From Mumia sp. zg.B17 (GTDB lineage Bacteria; Actinomycetota; Actinomycetes; Propionibacteriales; Nocardioidaceae): 64,000 bases of DNA. Where the stretch lies: positions 186,001 through 250,000 of the forward strand of contig NZ_JAHWCI010000009.1 in NCBI RefSeq assembly GCF_019550915.1. The letters run 5' to 3'. The notes beneath the pieces are model-generated. The model did not search any database and was not told the DNA's origin. It worked only from the letters and a program-made list of their open reading frames with translations. A program made the position numbers and the translations under genes. Positions 17,701 to 25,991 of the stretch are shown one piece after another (within the stretch, counting starts at the first letter, position 1; each line of letters begins with the position of its first letter).

Positions 17701-18929
17701 TGGATCGACGCGTACCCCACCCCCGCGATCTCGGACCGCTGCTGAAGTTCAAGAAGCCGGTCCTCAGCCCGCGCGAGCGTCGGCTCGCGTCGGCCCTCAC
17801 GATCGACGATCTCCGTACGATCGCGAAGCGGCGGACCCCACGCCCGGCGTTCGACTACACCGACGGAGCCGCTGAGGAGGAGCTGTCGCTGGCCCGAGCG
17901 CGTCAGGCGTTCCAGGACGTGACGTTCCACCCTCGGATCCTCCGCGACGTCTCCAAGGTCGACACCTCGTGCCAGGTCCTCGGCGCCACGTCGGCGCTGC
18001 CGTTCGGGATCGCGCCGACCGGCTTCACCCGCATGATGCAGACCGAGGGCGAGTACGCCGGGGCGGGCGCGGCGGGAGCGGCCGGCATCCCGTTCGCGCT
18101 GTCGACGATGGGCACTGCCTCGATCGAGGACGTACGGGCAGCCAACCCGGCAGGGCGCAACTGGTTCCAGCTCTACATGTGGAAGGACCGCGAGCGGTCG
18201 ATGGCGCTGGTCGAGCGCGCCGCCGCGGCGGGGTTCGAGGCGCTCGTCGTGACCGTCGACGTCCCGGTGGCCGGCGCGCGGCTGCGCGACACCCGCAACG
18301 GCATGACGATCCCGCCCACGCTCACGCCGCGGACAGTGGTCAACGCGATCCCGCGGCCGGCCTGGTGGATCAACTTCCTCACGACCGAGCCCCTGGCGTT
18401 CGCCTCGCTCGACCGCTGGTCGGGCACGGTCGCCGAGCTCCTCGACACGATGTTCGACCCGACGGTCGACTACGAGGACCTCGCGTGGATCAAGGAGCAG
18501 TGGCCGGGCAAGCTCGTCGTCAAGGGGGTGCAGAGCGTCGAGGACGCCTCGCGTCTCGCCGAGATGGGTGTCGATGCGATCGTGCTCTCCAACCACGGTG
18601 GCCGTCAGCTCGACCGAGCGCCCATCCCGTTCCACCTGCTGCCGGACGTCGCCCGCGAGGTCAAGGGCACGACCGAGATCCACCTCGACACCGGCATCAT
18701 GTCCGGCGCCGACATCGTCGCGGCGCTCGCCCTGGGGGCCGACTTCACGCTCATCGGACGCGCCTACCTGTACGGGTTGATGGCCGGTGGACGGGCCGGT
18801 GTCGACCGCGCGATCGAGATCCTCTCCACCCAACTCGAGCGCACCATGCGCCTGCTGGGAGTCAGCAGCGTCGACGAGCTGCAGCCGTCGCACGTCACCC
18901 AGCTCCAACGGCTGATCCCCAGGGGATAA
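17700..18929 (+). CDS. lldD: FMN-dependent L-lactate dehydrogenase (alpha-hydroxy-acid oxidase family)
   Basis: A 409-residue LldD-family flavoprotein oxidising L-lactate to pyruvate. The FMN barrel motifs are present: [33 protein letters not shown], and [14 protein letters not shown] with the catalytic His and Arg, then [13 protein letters not shown]. Its one-base overlap with rhaB ties it to rhamnose breakdown, where it can remove lactate made from lactaldehyde. The length is normal for the family. Substrate specificity within the family (lactate, mandelate, glycolate) is inferred from context. Confidence 0.88.
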   Translation: MDRRVPHPRDLGPLLKFKKPVLSPRERRLASALTIDDLRTIAKRRTPRPAFDYTDGAAEEELSLARARQAFQDVTFHPRILRDVSKVDTSCQVLGATSALPFGIAPTGFTRMMQTEGEYAGAGAAGAAGIPFALSTMGTASIEDVRAANPAGRNWFQLYMWKDRERSMALVERAAAAGFEALVVTVDVPVAGARLRDTRNGMTIPPTLTPRTVVNAIPRPAWWINFLTTEPLAFASLDRWSGTVAELLDTMFDPTVDYEDLAWIKEQWPGKLVVKGVQSVEDASRLAEMGVDAIVLSNHGGRQLDRAPIPFHLLPDVAREVKGTTEIHLDTGIMSGADIVAALALGADFTLIGRAYLYGLMAGGRAGVDRAIEILSTQLERTMRLLGVSSVDELQPSHVTQLQRLIPRG

Positions 18930-18936
18930 CCACAAC

Positions 18937-19167
18937 GTGCGGGGGGACGGGGGAACGGTGACACGGCACGGCCAGGGTCGGCTCGACCGTGACGACCTCG
19001 TCCTGCTCGCTCTCGTCGCGAAAGGGCTCACGGTCGAGGCGGTCGGCCGTCGCCTCCTCCTGTCGGAGCGGACCGTACGGCGCCGTCTGCGCACGGTGTG
19101 CTCGGCGCTCGAGGTCTCGACACCGATCGAGGCCGTCGTCTGGGCCGTACGCCACGACCTCATCTGA
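18937..19167 (+). CDS. Small LuxR-type helix-turn-helix protein
   Basis: A 76-residue protein that is essentially only a LuxR/GerE-like DNA-binding domain: DLVLLALVAKGLTVEAVGRRLLLSERTVRRRLRTVCSALEVSTPIEAVVWA. No receiver or ligand domain is present. It starts seven bases after lldD and ends at the large 3+3 repeat. GTG 18937 is given; GTG 18958, preceded by GGGGGA, would give 69 residues. It could be a co-regulator of the locus or a remnant of a larger regulator. Confidence 0.65.
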   Translation: MRGDGGTVTRHGQGRLDRDDLVLLALVAKGLTVEAVGRRLLLSERTVRRRLRTVCSALEVSTPIEAVVWAVRHDLI

Positions 19168-19174
19168 CCCGACC

Positions 19175-19302
19175 ACTCGCGGGTCACCCTCTGGGACTCG
19201 CGGGTCACTCTCTGGGACTCGCGGGTCACCCTCGACCGGGAGAGTGACCCGCGGGCCGAGGAGAGTGACCCGCGGGCCGAGGAGAGTGACCCGCGAGCGG
19301 GG
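19175..19302. repeat. Six-unit inverted array: three direct plus three inverted 21-base repeats
   Basis: Units ACTCGCGGGTCACCCTCTGG(G) start at 19175, 19196 and 19217. After a short centre, inverted units AGAGTGACCCGCGGGCCGAG(G) start at 19241, 19262 and 19283. The common core is GTGACCCGCG and its complement. The whole forms one very large potential cruciform or hairpin, or three smaller ones. It fills the gap between the convergent small HTH and rhamnosidase genes. Confidence 0.93.
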
Positions 19303-19313
19303 TGCGGGGGTGC

Positions 19314-22300
19314 CTACGAGACCGGGAGCGACCAGACGTCGGCGATCGACGGGTCGTAGTCGGCGCCGGTGTCCTGGAACCTCACGCGCACCGTGCCGTC
19401 TGCGGTGAGGTCGGGCCGGTCGACGAGCACCTGGTACGTCTGCGTGCCCTCGCCACCCTCCGTACGCCTCGCGTCGTGCGAGTGCACGACCACACCGTCC
19501 ACGACGATGTCGTACGTCTTGCGGCGCGCCCCGTCGTACGTCTCGACGGCCCGCAGCACGAACGCCTTGCCCGCCGGCACGCCGAGGTCCATCTCGAACC
19601 AGCCACCCGGGTACGACGAGTGCGTGTATCGGCGGGTCAGTCCGGCTTCGACGTTCGTGCCGCTGTTCGGCGACGCGGTCAGGCCGTGCGCCTGCTCCGA
19701 CGCGGAGAGGCCCACGTCGATGTGGTCGACGGCACCGGGCGGCGGCGGCGTCAACGTCACGCCGAGGGTCGCCGCCGCCTTCTGCGACTCCGTCGCTCCC
19801 GTCGAGGCGGTGAGTGTCAGCGGGCCTGCGACGACCGTCGTCGGAACCGTCACCGTCACCGGCACGTCCGCCGTGGTGCCGGCCGGCACCGTGTACGACG
19901 TCGGTGCCGGCGAGGTCACCCCGGGGCCTGACACCGTCAGCTCGCCCGAGGCCGGCCGCGTGCTGTGGTTGCGGACGACCGCCGTCACCGTCACCTCGTC
20001 GCCTGCGGTCACGGCCTGCGGCGCCACGGCCGCGGAGTCGAGCGTGAGCGTGGGGGAGACGACGACGTCGGCGGAGACCGGGAGCGTGGCCCTGCCCCAG
20101 CTCTGGCGGTACGACACCGTGCCCGTCAGCGTCTCCGTACCGACCGGAGTGCCGTCAGGCACGACCACGTCGTACAGGTGGGTGACCGTCGTCCCGGCAG
20201 CGACCGTGGCCGGCCGCGCCCCGACCGGCTCCACTGTCCAGCCCGATGCCGAGCGCAGCGCGCTCGTCACGTTCGGCAGGGACTTCGTGCCGGTGTTCTG
20301 CAACGTCACCGCGACCCGTACGGTGTCGCCCGCCAGGTGGACCGGGCCCCGCGGCTCGGCCTTGGCGACCGCCCCGACGATGACGCCCGACGCGGCCGAG
20401 AGATGCCCGTCGATGCGTGCGAGCGTCGCCTTCAGCGACGCGGCGGTCGGTGTGTCGACCAGCCGCAGCACGCGCTGCAGGTCAACCCACAGCTCGAGCG
20501 CCGACACGGTGGCGAGCGCCTGGTGAGTTCGCGTTGCCGCCGTGTCACGGTCGCCCTCGGCGCGAGCCGCGCGAGCCTGCTCGACCTGGCGGTCCAGCGT
20601 GGCGACCTCGGCCTGCAGGTGCCGCTTCAGCAGCCGCGTCAGCAGGCCCTTCGTCGCCAGCGCGTCGACCTGCCCGGCCAGCACGTCCACGTCCGCGGCC
20701 GCCTCACCCAGCTCGCCGAGCGCGCGGTCGATGCCGAAGCGGTAGTCGCCCGACCCCACCTCGTACACGGCGTGCCCGTCCTCGTACGCGACGAACCGCA
20801 CCCCGTCGGCCGACTCCGCGGCACCACCGCCCTCGGTCACCGCCCAGCGGCCTGGTGCCGGGATCCGGATCTCCGCCGTCGTGCTCGCCGGCACGGACAC
20901 CTCGAGATCGAGCCCGCCGCTGACCTTCTTCCACGCGCTGCGGACCGTGCCGTAGCGCGTCTCCACCTCAAACGTCACGTGGTCGATGCCCTCGCCCGGC
21001 TCCGGCGCGACCAGCACCTTGCGGTAGCCCGGCTCGAGCTCGGAGACCCCGGCCATCGTCCGGTACATCCACTCGCCGACAGCGCCGTACGCGTAGTGGT
21101 TGAACGAGTTCATGCCGACGTCGTTGAAGGTGCCGTCGGGGTTGATCGAGTTCCAGCGCTCCCAGATCGTGGTCGCGCCCTTGCCGATCTCGTACCCCCA
21201 GGAGGGGTAGTCCTCGTTCTGCAGGAGCCGGTACGCGATGTCGGTGCGGCCCGCCTTCGTCAGCGCCGGCAGCAGTCCGTCGACCCCGAGGAAGCCGGTC
21301 GAGAGGTGGTAGTCGCGGCGCTCGAGCGTCTCGACGAACTGGTCGACCACCGCGTCGAGCCGGTCGGCCGGTGCCAGGTCGTTGATGATCGTGAGGATGT
21401 ACGAGGTCTGGCTGTCGCCCTTCACCGTCCCGTCGGCGGCGACGAAGGCGTCCTGGTACGCAGCGCGGATCGCCTCGTACCGTGCCTGGTAGGCCGCAGC
21501 GTCCGCGTCGTTGCCGATCGCCTCAGCCATCTGCGCGAACTCGCGGGTGCTCTTCGCGACGAAGGCGGTGTCCAGCACGTCGGCCGGCGTCGGGTCGTCG
21601 AGGTTGAGCCAGTCGAGGTATCCGCCGGCCGACCGGATGTGGTTGGTCGAGTCGGCGTCGAGGAAGTCGACGTACTTCTTCATCATCGTGTAGTTGTCGC
21701 GGATCACCTCGGTGTCTCCGTACGCCCGCCACAGCGTCCACGGCACGTGCACGCCGGCGTCCATCCACCCCGCCGACTCGTACCCGCCGTCGAACCGTCC
21801 GGGCACGATCGGCGCGACGCCCGGCAGCGACCCGTTGGCGCGCTGGGTGTCGCGGAGGTCCTGGAGCCACTTGTCCAGGAACGTCTGCGCGTCCATGTCG
21901 TAGACCGCCGTGCGGGCGAACACGTTGATGTCACCGGTCCACCCCATCCGCTCGTCGCGAGCCGGGGTGTCGGTCGGGATCGAGAGGAAGTTGCCCCGCA
22001 TGCCCCAGACGATGTTGCGGTGGAGCTGGTCGACGAGGTCGGAGGAGGTGTCGAGCTCGGAGGTGAGCTCTCCGTCGGTGCCCACGACGACACCCACGAC
22101 GTCCTCGGCGTCCGGCGCTTCATCGACGCCGGTGACCTCGACGTAGCGGAATCCGTGGAACGTGAACGCGGGCTCGTACGTCTCGGGGCCGTCGGAGCCG
22201 AGCGTGTAGTAGTCGGTCGCCTTCGCGCTGCGGAGGTTGGCGGTGTAGAGGGTGCCGTCGGGATTGAGCACCTCGCCGTGACGGATCCGGACCGTGTCGC

Positions 22301-23972
22301 CCTTGTCGCCGTCGAGGGTCAGGCGGACGTGGCCGACCATGTTCTGGCCGAGGTCGTAGAGGTGGGCACCGTCGGTCGGAGAGTCGATCCGGCGGGTCTC
22401 GGTGAGCTCCTGGGTCACGCGGACCGGCGGCGCGGTCTGCGGCTCGAGCGTGTCCACCGGCTCGTCGCGGACGACCACGTCGGTCCAGCCCTCGGGCTCG
22501 TACGACGGCTCGTCCCAGTCACCGAGGGCGTCGGCACGCCGCCGGTCGAAGGTCTCGCCGTCGAGCAGGTCGGCCGCGCGCACAGGGCCGTCGGTCGCGT
22601 TCCAGGAGCCGTCGGTCGCGACCGTGGTCGAGGTGCCGTCGGTGAAGTCGACCACGAGCTGGGCGATCAGGGAGGTGTCGGTGCCGTACGTGTTGGGGCC
22701 GAACATCGCGATGTTGCCGGTGTACCAGCCGCGGGAGAGCTCGGCCCCGAAGGCGTTGTCGCCGGAGCGGACGAGGTCGGTGACGTCGTACGTCTGGTGG
22801 TCGATGCGCTTGTCGTACGCGGTCCAGCCGGGGGCGAGCTCGTGGTCGCCGACACGCTCGCCGTTGAGGTGCAGGCGGTAGACGCCGCGCGCGGACGCGT
22901 AGACGCGCGCACGCTCCACCTCTTTGCCCGCCAGGTCGAACTCCTTGCGGAGCAGGGGGACGGGATCGTCGCGTCGCAGCCACACCTCGGGGCCGGCGGC
23001 GTCGACCCTGAGCGTGCCGTCGGCGACCGTGCCGGCAGAGAAGGTGCGGTCGCCAGCGGGGAAGGTGGTGTCGACGAGCGTGGTGCCGTCGTCGGAGGTG
23101 ACCACCACGTCGTGCACCAGCCCGGTCTCGGGTGCGCTGGTGCGGAAGCCGAGGGCGCCGGGGCCGGTGAAGGTTGCGTCGGTGCGCTCGTCGAGCAGCG
23201 CCCCGTCCACCGAGGTCCTGATCGTCGTGCCGTCGACCTCGACGCGGTAGCGGTGCTCGGCCGCGAAGTCGAAGCCGGCAGGGAACGGCGTGGCCGGGAG
23301 GACTCGGTATCCGCCGTCCTTGACGTGCGGTCGCAGCGACTTCTCCGCCTCGCTGATCTGCCACATGTAGGCGTGCTCGGTGTCGCGGCCGCGGAAGTAG
23401 ACGCCGAGGGCGCCGGAGATGCGCGAGGCCGTGAACTCGATCGTGTAGTCCGTCCACTGCGCGCCCAGCTCTGGGCGGGCGGCGCCGACCCACGAGGCCT
23501 TCCAGTCCGAGGCCGTGAGGAGACCGGTCTCGAACGTGGCGGGGTCGCTCCACGACGACGCCGCGCCCGCGTCGTCCCAGACCCGGACCGACCACACGTA
23601 GCCGGTGCCGGAGGCCAGAGCAGGCCCGCCGTACGGCACCTCGACGGACTGGCGGGACTCGACCTTGCCGCTGTCCCACACGTCGGGGTCGCTCAGCCGC
23701 GCTTCGCTGCGCGCCACGCGGACCTGGTAGGCGCTCTGGGTGACGCCGCGGCGGTCCGCGTCGAGCTGCCAGCCCAGGCGTGGTTTCCTGCCGTCGATCC
23801 CGAGCGGGTTCTCCGTTCCGTTGACCCGGAGCGCGCCGACCGTCGGCGGAGCGGACGACGCGGTCGCGGCGGTGGAGGCTGAGACGTCGGTCGTGGCGGC
23901 GGCGGGCGTCTGGAGGCCGAGCAGGAGTGCGGCTGCGGCGACGAGAACGAGAGGGCGGGGTGGGATCACCAC
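19314..23972 (-). CDS. Secreted multidomain alpha-L-rhamnosidase (GH78)
   Basis: A 1,552-residue exoenzyme. A signal peptide covers about residues 1-26 (VLVAAAALLLG, cut near AAAT). It is followed by a beta-sandwich (NPLGIDGRKPRLGWQL), a concanavalin-like insert (YFRGRDTEHAYMWQ), rhamnosidase N and core domains (LHLNGERVGDHELAPGW, LYDLGQNMVGHVRL) and the (alpha/alpha)6 barrel with PARDERMGWTGDINVF, the usual catalytic region. After about residue 1090 come a helical linker, two NEW3-like Ig domains (one around VTLQNTGTKSLP) and a C-terminal beta domain. It would release rhamnose from polysaccharide or glycosides. GTG 23972 has GAAGGAG upstream. LacI-type operators lie at the promoter. Confidence 0.93.
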   Translation of the reverse strand: MVIPPRPLVLVAAAALLLGLQTPAAATTDVSASTAATASSAPPTVGALRVNGTENPLGIDGRKPRLGWQLDADRRGVTQSAYQVRVARSEARLSDPDVWDSGKVESRQSVEVPYGGPALASGTGYVWSVRVWDDAGAASSWSDPATFETGLLTASDWKASWVGAARPELGAQWTDYTIEFTASRISGALGVYFRGRDTEHAYMWQISEAEKSLRPHVKDGGYRVLPATPFPAGFDFAAEHRYRVEVDGTTIRTSVDGALLDERTDATFTGPGALGFRTSAPETGLVHDVVVTSDDGTTLVDTTFPAGDRTFSAGTVADGTLRVDAAGPEVWLRRDDPVPLLRKEFDLAGKEVERARVYASARGVYRLHLNGERVGDHELAPGWTAYDKRIDHQTYDVTDLVRSGDNAFGAELSRGWYTGNIAMFGPNTYGTDTSLIAQLVVDFTDGTSTTVATDGSWNATDGPVRAADLLDGETFDRRRADALGDWDEPSYEPEGWTDVVVRDEPVDTLEPQTAPPVRVTQELTETRRIDSPTDGAHLYDLGQNMVGHVRLTLDGDKGDTVRIRHGEVLNPDGTLYTANLRSAKATDYYTLGSDGPETYEPAFTFHGFRYVEVTGVDEAPDAEDVVGVVVGTDGELTSELDTSSDLVDQLHRNIVWGMRGNFLSIPTDTPARDERMGWTGDINVFARTAVYDMDAQTFLDKWLQDLRDTQRANGSLPGVAPIVPGRFDGGYESAGWMDAGVHVPWTLWRAYGDTEVIRDNYTMMKKYVDFLDADSTNHIRSAGGYLDWLNLDDPTPADVLDTAFVAKSTREFAQMAEAIGNDADAAAYQARYEAIRAAYQDAFVAADGTVKGDSQTSYILTIINDLAPADRLDAVVDQFVETLERRDYHLSTGFLGVDGLLPALTKAGRTDIAYRLLQNEDYPSWGYEIGKGATTIWERWNSINPDGTFNDVGMNSFNHYAYGAVGEWMYRTMAGVSELEPGYRKVLVAPEPGEGIDHVTFEVETRYGTVRSAWKKVSGGLDLEVSVPASTTAEIRIPAPGRWAVTEGGGAAESADGVRFVAYEDGHAVYEVGSGDYRFGIDRALGELGEAAADVDVLAGQVDALATKGLLTRLLKRHLQAEVATLDRQVEQARAARAEGDRDTAATRTHQALATVSALELWVDLQRVLRLVDTPTAASLKATLARIDGHLSAASGVIVGAVAKAEPRGPVHLAGDTVRVAVTLQNTGTKSLPNVTSALRSASGWTVEPVGARPATVAAGTTVTHLYDVVVPDGTPVGTETLTGTVSYRQSWGRATLPVSADVVVSPTLTLDSAAVAPQAVTAGDEVTVTAVVRNHSTRPASGELTVSGPGVTSPAPTSYTVPAGTTADVPVTVTVPTTVVAGPLTLTASTGATESQKAAATLGVTLTPPPPGAVDHIDVGLSASEQAHGLTASPNSGTNVEAGLTRRYTHSSYPGGWFEMDLGVPAGKAFVLRAVETYDGARRKTYDIVVDGVVVHSHDARRTEGGEGTQTYQVLVDRPDLTADGTVRVRFQDTGADYDPSIADVWSLPVS

Positions 23973-23986
23973 GGTGGCTCCTTCGC

Positions 23987-24009
23987 TGGAAGCGTTTGGA
24001 ACGTTTCAA
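23987..24009. promoter_or_regulatory. Two overlapping LacI-type operators upstream of the rhamnosidase
   Basis: TTGGAACGTTTCAA (23996-24009; TTGAAACGTTCCAA on the other strand) shares TTGAAACG with the importer operators. It overlaps TGGAAGCGTTTGGA (23987-24000), a second site of similar form. They lie 15-37 bp before the rhamnosidase start, so the same LacI regulator probably controls both transcription units. Confidence 0.75.
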
Positions 24010-24081
24010 CAGACGCTAGAGTGACGTAGGTCACTCCGCTAGCCCTGTGACCGGTTCCGGCCACGGGCGCCCGGCAACCGG

Positions 24082-24111
24082 CTGACAACTCGCTCGTCCG
24101 AGAACTGTCAG
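24082..24111. promoter_or_regulatory. Nested inverted repeat upstream of the ECF sigma gene
   Basis: Outer arms CTGACA (24082-24087) and TGTCAG (24106-24111) enclose inner arms CTCG (24089-24092) and CGAG (24099-24102), all on nearly the same centre. It lies 60 bp before the sigma factor start and could be an operator or an RNA hairpin in its leader. Confidence 0.45.
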
Positions 24112-24170
24112 TTGCGTACGTTTTCCTGTGGGTGTGGCGGTGGGAAACTGCTGCGGATGGGGGAGGGACC

Positions 24171-25160
24171 ATGACGGCCATTGCAACGACCGAGCTCGAG
24201 CTCGAGACCTATCGCCGGGAGCTGACCGGCTACTGCTACCGCATGCTGGGCTCTGCGTTCGATGCCGAGGACGCCGTCCAGGAGACGATGGTTCGCGCCT
24301 GGCGAAGCCTCGACAAGTTCGAGGGCCGATCGTCCCTGCGGTCCTGGCTCTACCGGATCGCGACCAACGTCTGCATGGACATCCTCGGCTCCGGCCAGCG
24401 GCGCGCCCGCCCGATGGACCTCTCCGCGACCGCCTGGCAGCCGGTCGTCCACTCGCTCGCGGCGCAGCGCGCCAACGAGGCGTGGATGGAGCCGATGCTC
24501 GACGAGCGCATCCTCCCCGACTCGGCCGACCCCGCGGAGGTGGCGGCAGGCCGTGAGTCGATCAGACTCGCGTTCGTGGCGGCTCTGCAGCACCTGCCGC
24601 CGCGTCAGCGTGCGGTGCTGGTGCTCCGTGAGGTGCTCCGGTGGAGGGCTGCCGAGGTCGCCGACCTCCTCGACACGTCGGTCGCCTCCGTCAACAGCGC
24701 GCTCCAGCGGGCCCGGGCGACCTTGAGCACGGTGCGGTCGACGTCCGGAGACACCTACGACGAGCTCGACGCCGATCAGCAGGAGCTTCTCGCGAAGTAC
24801 GTCGCCGCGTTCGAGGCGTACGACATGGACACCTTCGTGTCCCTGTTGAGGGAGGACGCCACGCAGAGCATGCCCCCTTTTGTCATGTGGCTCCAGGGAC
24901 GGGAGGACATCCGGACGTGGATGGAGGGGCCCGGCAAGGAGTGTCTGGGATCTCGCGTGGAGCCGATGAGTGTCAACGGCGCTCCAGCGCTGGCGCAGTG
25001 GCGGCCCGCGCCCGAGGGCGGGTTCGTCCCGTGGTCGATCACTGTCCTCGACGTCCAGGGCGGCGAGGTCACGAACATCTCGACCTTCCTGGACACCCGC
25101 CTGTTCCCGCTGCTCGGACTCCCGGAGACGCCCCCGGAGCGACCGTACGAGGGTCCATAA
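24171..25160 (+). CDS. ECF sigma factor with C-terminal SnoaL-like domain (SigG/SigJ type)
   Basis: A 329-residue sigma factor. Region 2 is YRRELTGYCYRMLGSAFDAEDAVQETMVRAWRS. Region 4 is FVAALQHLPPRQRAVLVLREVLRWRAAEVADLL. After about residue 205 a SnoaL-like domain of about 120 residues follows (YVAAFEAYDMDTFVSLLREDATQSMPP). It resembles mycobacterial SigG-type proteins, where the tail replaces a separate anti-sigma factor. GGGAGG lies eight bases before ATG 24171. The next gene is 72 bp downstream on the same strand. Confidence 0.88.
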   Translation: MTAIATTELELETYRRELTGYCYRMLGSAFDAEDAVQETMVRAWRSLDKFEGRSSLRSWLYRIATNVCMDILGSGQRRARPMDLSATAWQPVVHSLAAQRANEAWMEPMLDERILPDSADPAEVAAGRESIRLAFVAALQHLPPRQRAVLVLREVLRWRAAEVADLLDTSVASVNSALQRARATLSTVRSTSGDTYDELDADQQELLAKYVAAFEAYDMDTFVSLLREDATQSMPPFVMWLQGREDIRTWMEGPGKECLGSRVEPMSVNGAPALAQWRPAPEGGFVPWSITVLDVQGGEVTNISTFLDTRLFPLLGLPETPPERPYEGP

Positions 25161-25232
25161 CGCCACATGTCACACCGGCGCCCGCTGCGCCGTCCCCTCA
25201 GTAGGAGCACTTCCACAGCGAAGGGGACGACA

Positions 25233-25991
25233 ATGAGGGTCGCAGTCATCGGGGGGACGGGCACGCTGGGCAGCGTGGTGGTCGCCGCGTTGCAGGCGCG
25301 CGGTCACGAGGTGCGGCCGGCGAGCCGCAGCAGCGCGAGTCATCCGGTGAACCTGAGCACCGGAGCGGGTCTGCGCGAGGTGCTCGACGGGTGCGCGGCG
25401 GTCGTGGACGCGAGCAACGGGTTCGGCTCCAAGGCAGCGCAGGCGGTCCTGATCGACGGGTCCCGGCGTCTCCTGGAGGTGGAGAGCGCGGTCGGGGTGG
25501 CCCACCACGTGGTGGTCTCCATCGTCGGCTGCGACAAGGTCCAGAACGCGGGCGGATTCGGGTACTACCGGGCCAAGGTCGAGCAGGAGGAGGTCGTACG
25601 GACGGGGCCCGTCCCGTGGACGCTCGTGCGGGCGACCCAGTTCCACGACCTGCTCGACACGCTGTTCGCCGGCGCCGCCAAGGTCGGGATCCGCCCCTCC
25701 GTGGAGGCGCCCCTGCAACCGGTCGACGTCGGCGACGTCGCTCACGCGATCGCCGACGCCGTCGACTCGGGCCCGCTGGGGCGCACGCTCGCGGTCGCCG
25801 GCCCGCAGGTGGCATCTCTGCGAGATCTTGGTCGGACATGGTCCGTGGCAACCGGTCGGCGACGCCTCCCGGTGCGTGTGCCCGCGTGGGGGCCGCTGCG
25901 CGAGGTCGGAGCCGGGGCGCTGGTCGACGACGACCCCGACGTGCGAGGGATGACCACGTTCGCCTCGTGGCTGAAGGCGCGGTACGCATGA
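25233..25991 (+). CDS. NAD(P)-binding epimerase/NmrA-like oxidoreductase
   Basis: A 252-residue atypical SDR. It has an N-terminal Rossmann motif VIGGTGTLGSVV, VSIVGCDKV, and YYRAKVEQEEVV where Tyr and Lys hold the catalytic positions. It ends with ATGA overlapping the ECF41 sigma gene. Genes of this family (oxidoreductase or epimerase) are the usual genomic partners of ECF41 sigma factors and often their main targets. The substrate is unknown. Confidence 0.82.
   Translation: MRVAVIGGTGTLGSVVVAALQARGHEVRPASRSSASHPVNLSTGAGLREVLDGCAAVVDASNGFGSKAAQAVLIDGSRRLLEVESAVGVAHHVVVSIVGCDKVQNAGGFGYYRAKVEQEEVVRTGPVPWTLVRATQFHDLLDTLFAGAAKVGIRPSVEAPLQPVDVGDVAHAIADAVDSGPLGRTLAVAGPQVASLRDLGRTWSVATGRRRLPVRVPAWGPLREVGAGALVDDDPDVRGMTTFASWLKARYA

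Noticed and set aside
19175-19302. Repeat array considered as a CRISPR
   Set aside because: Units are contiguous 21-mers with no spacers, half are inverted, and there are no cas genes.
19965-23882. A 1,305-residue open frame on the plus strand
   Set aside because: It is antisense to the rhamnosidase gene, whose GH78 motifs are unmistakable; the plus-strand reading has no motif.
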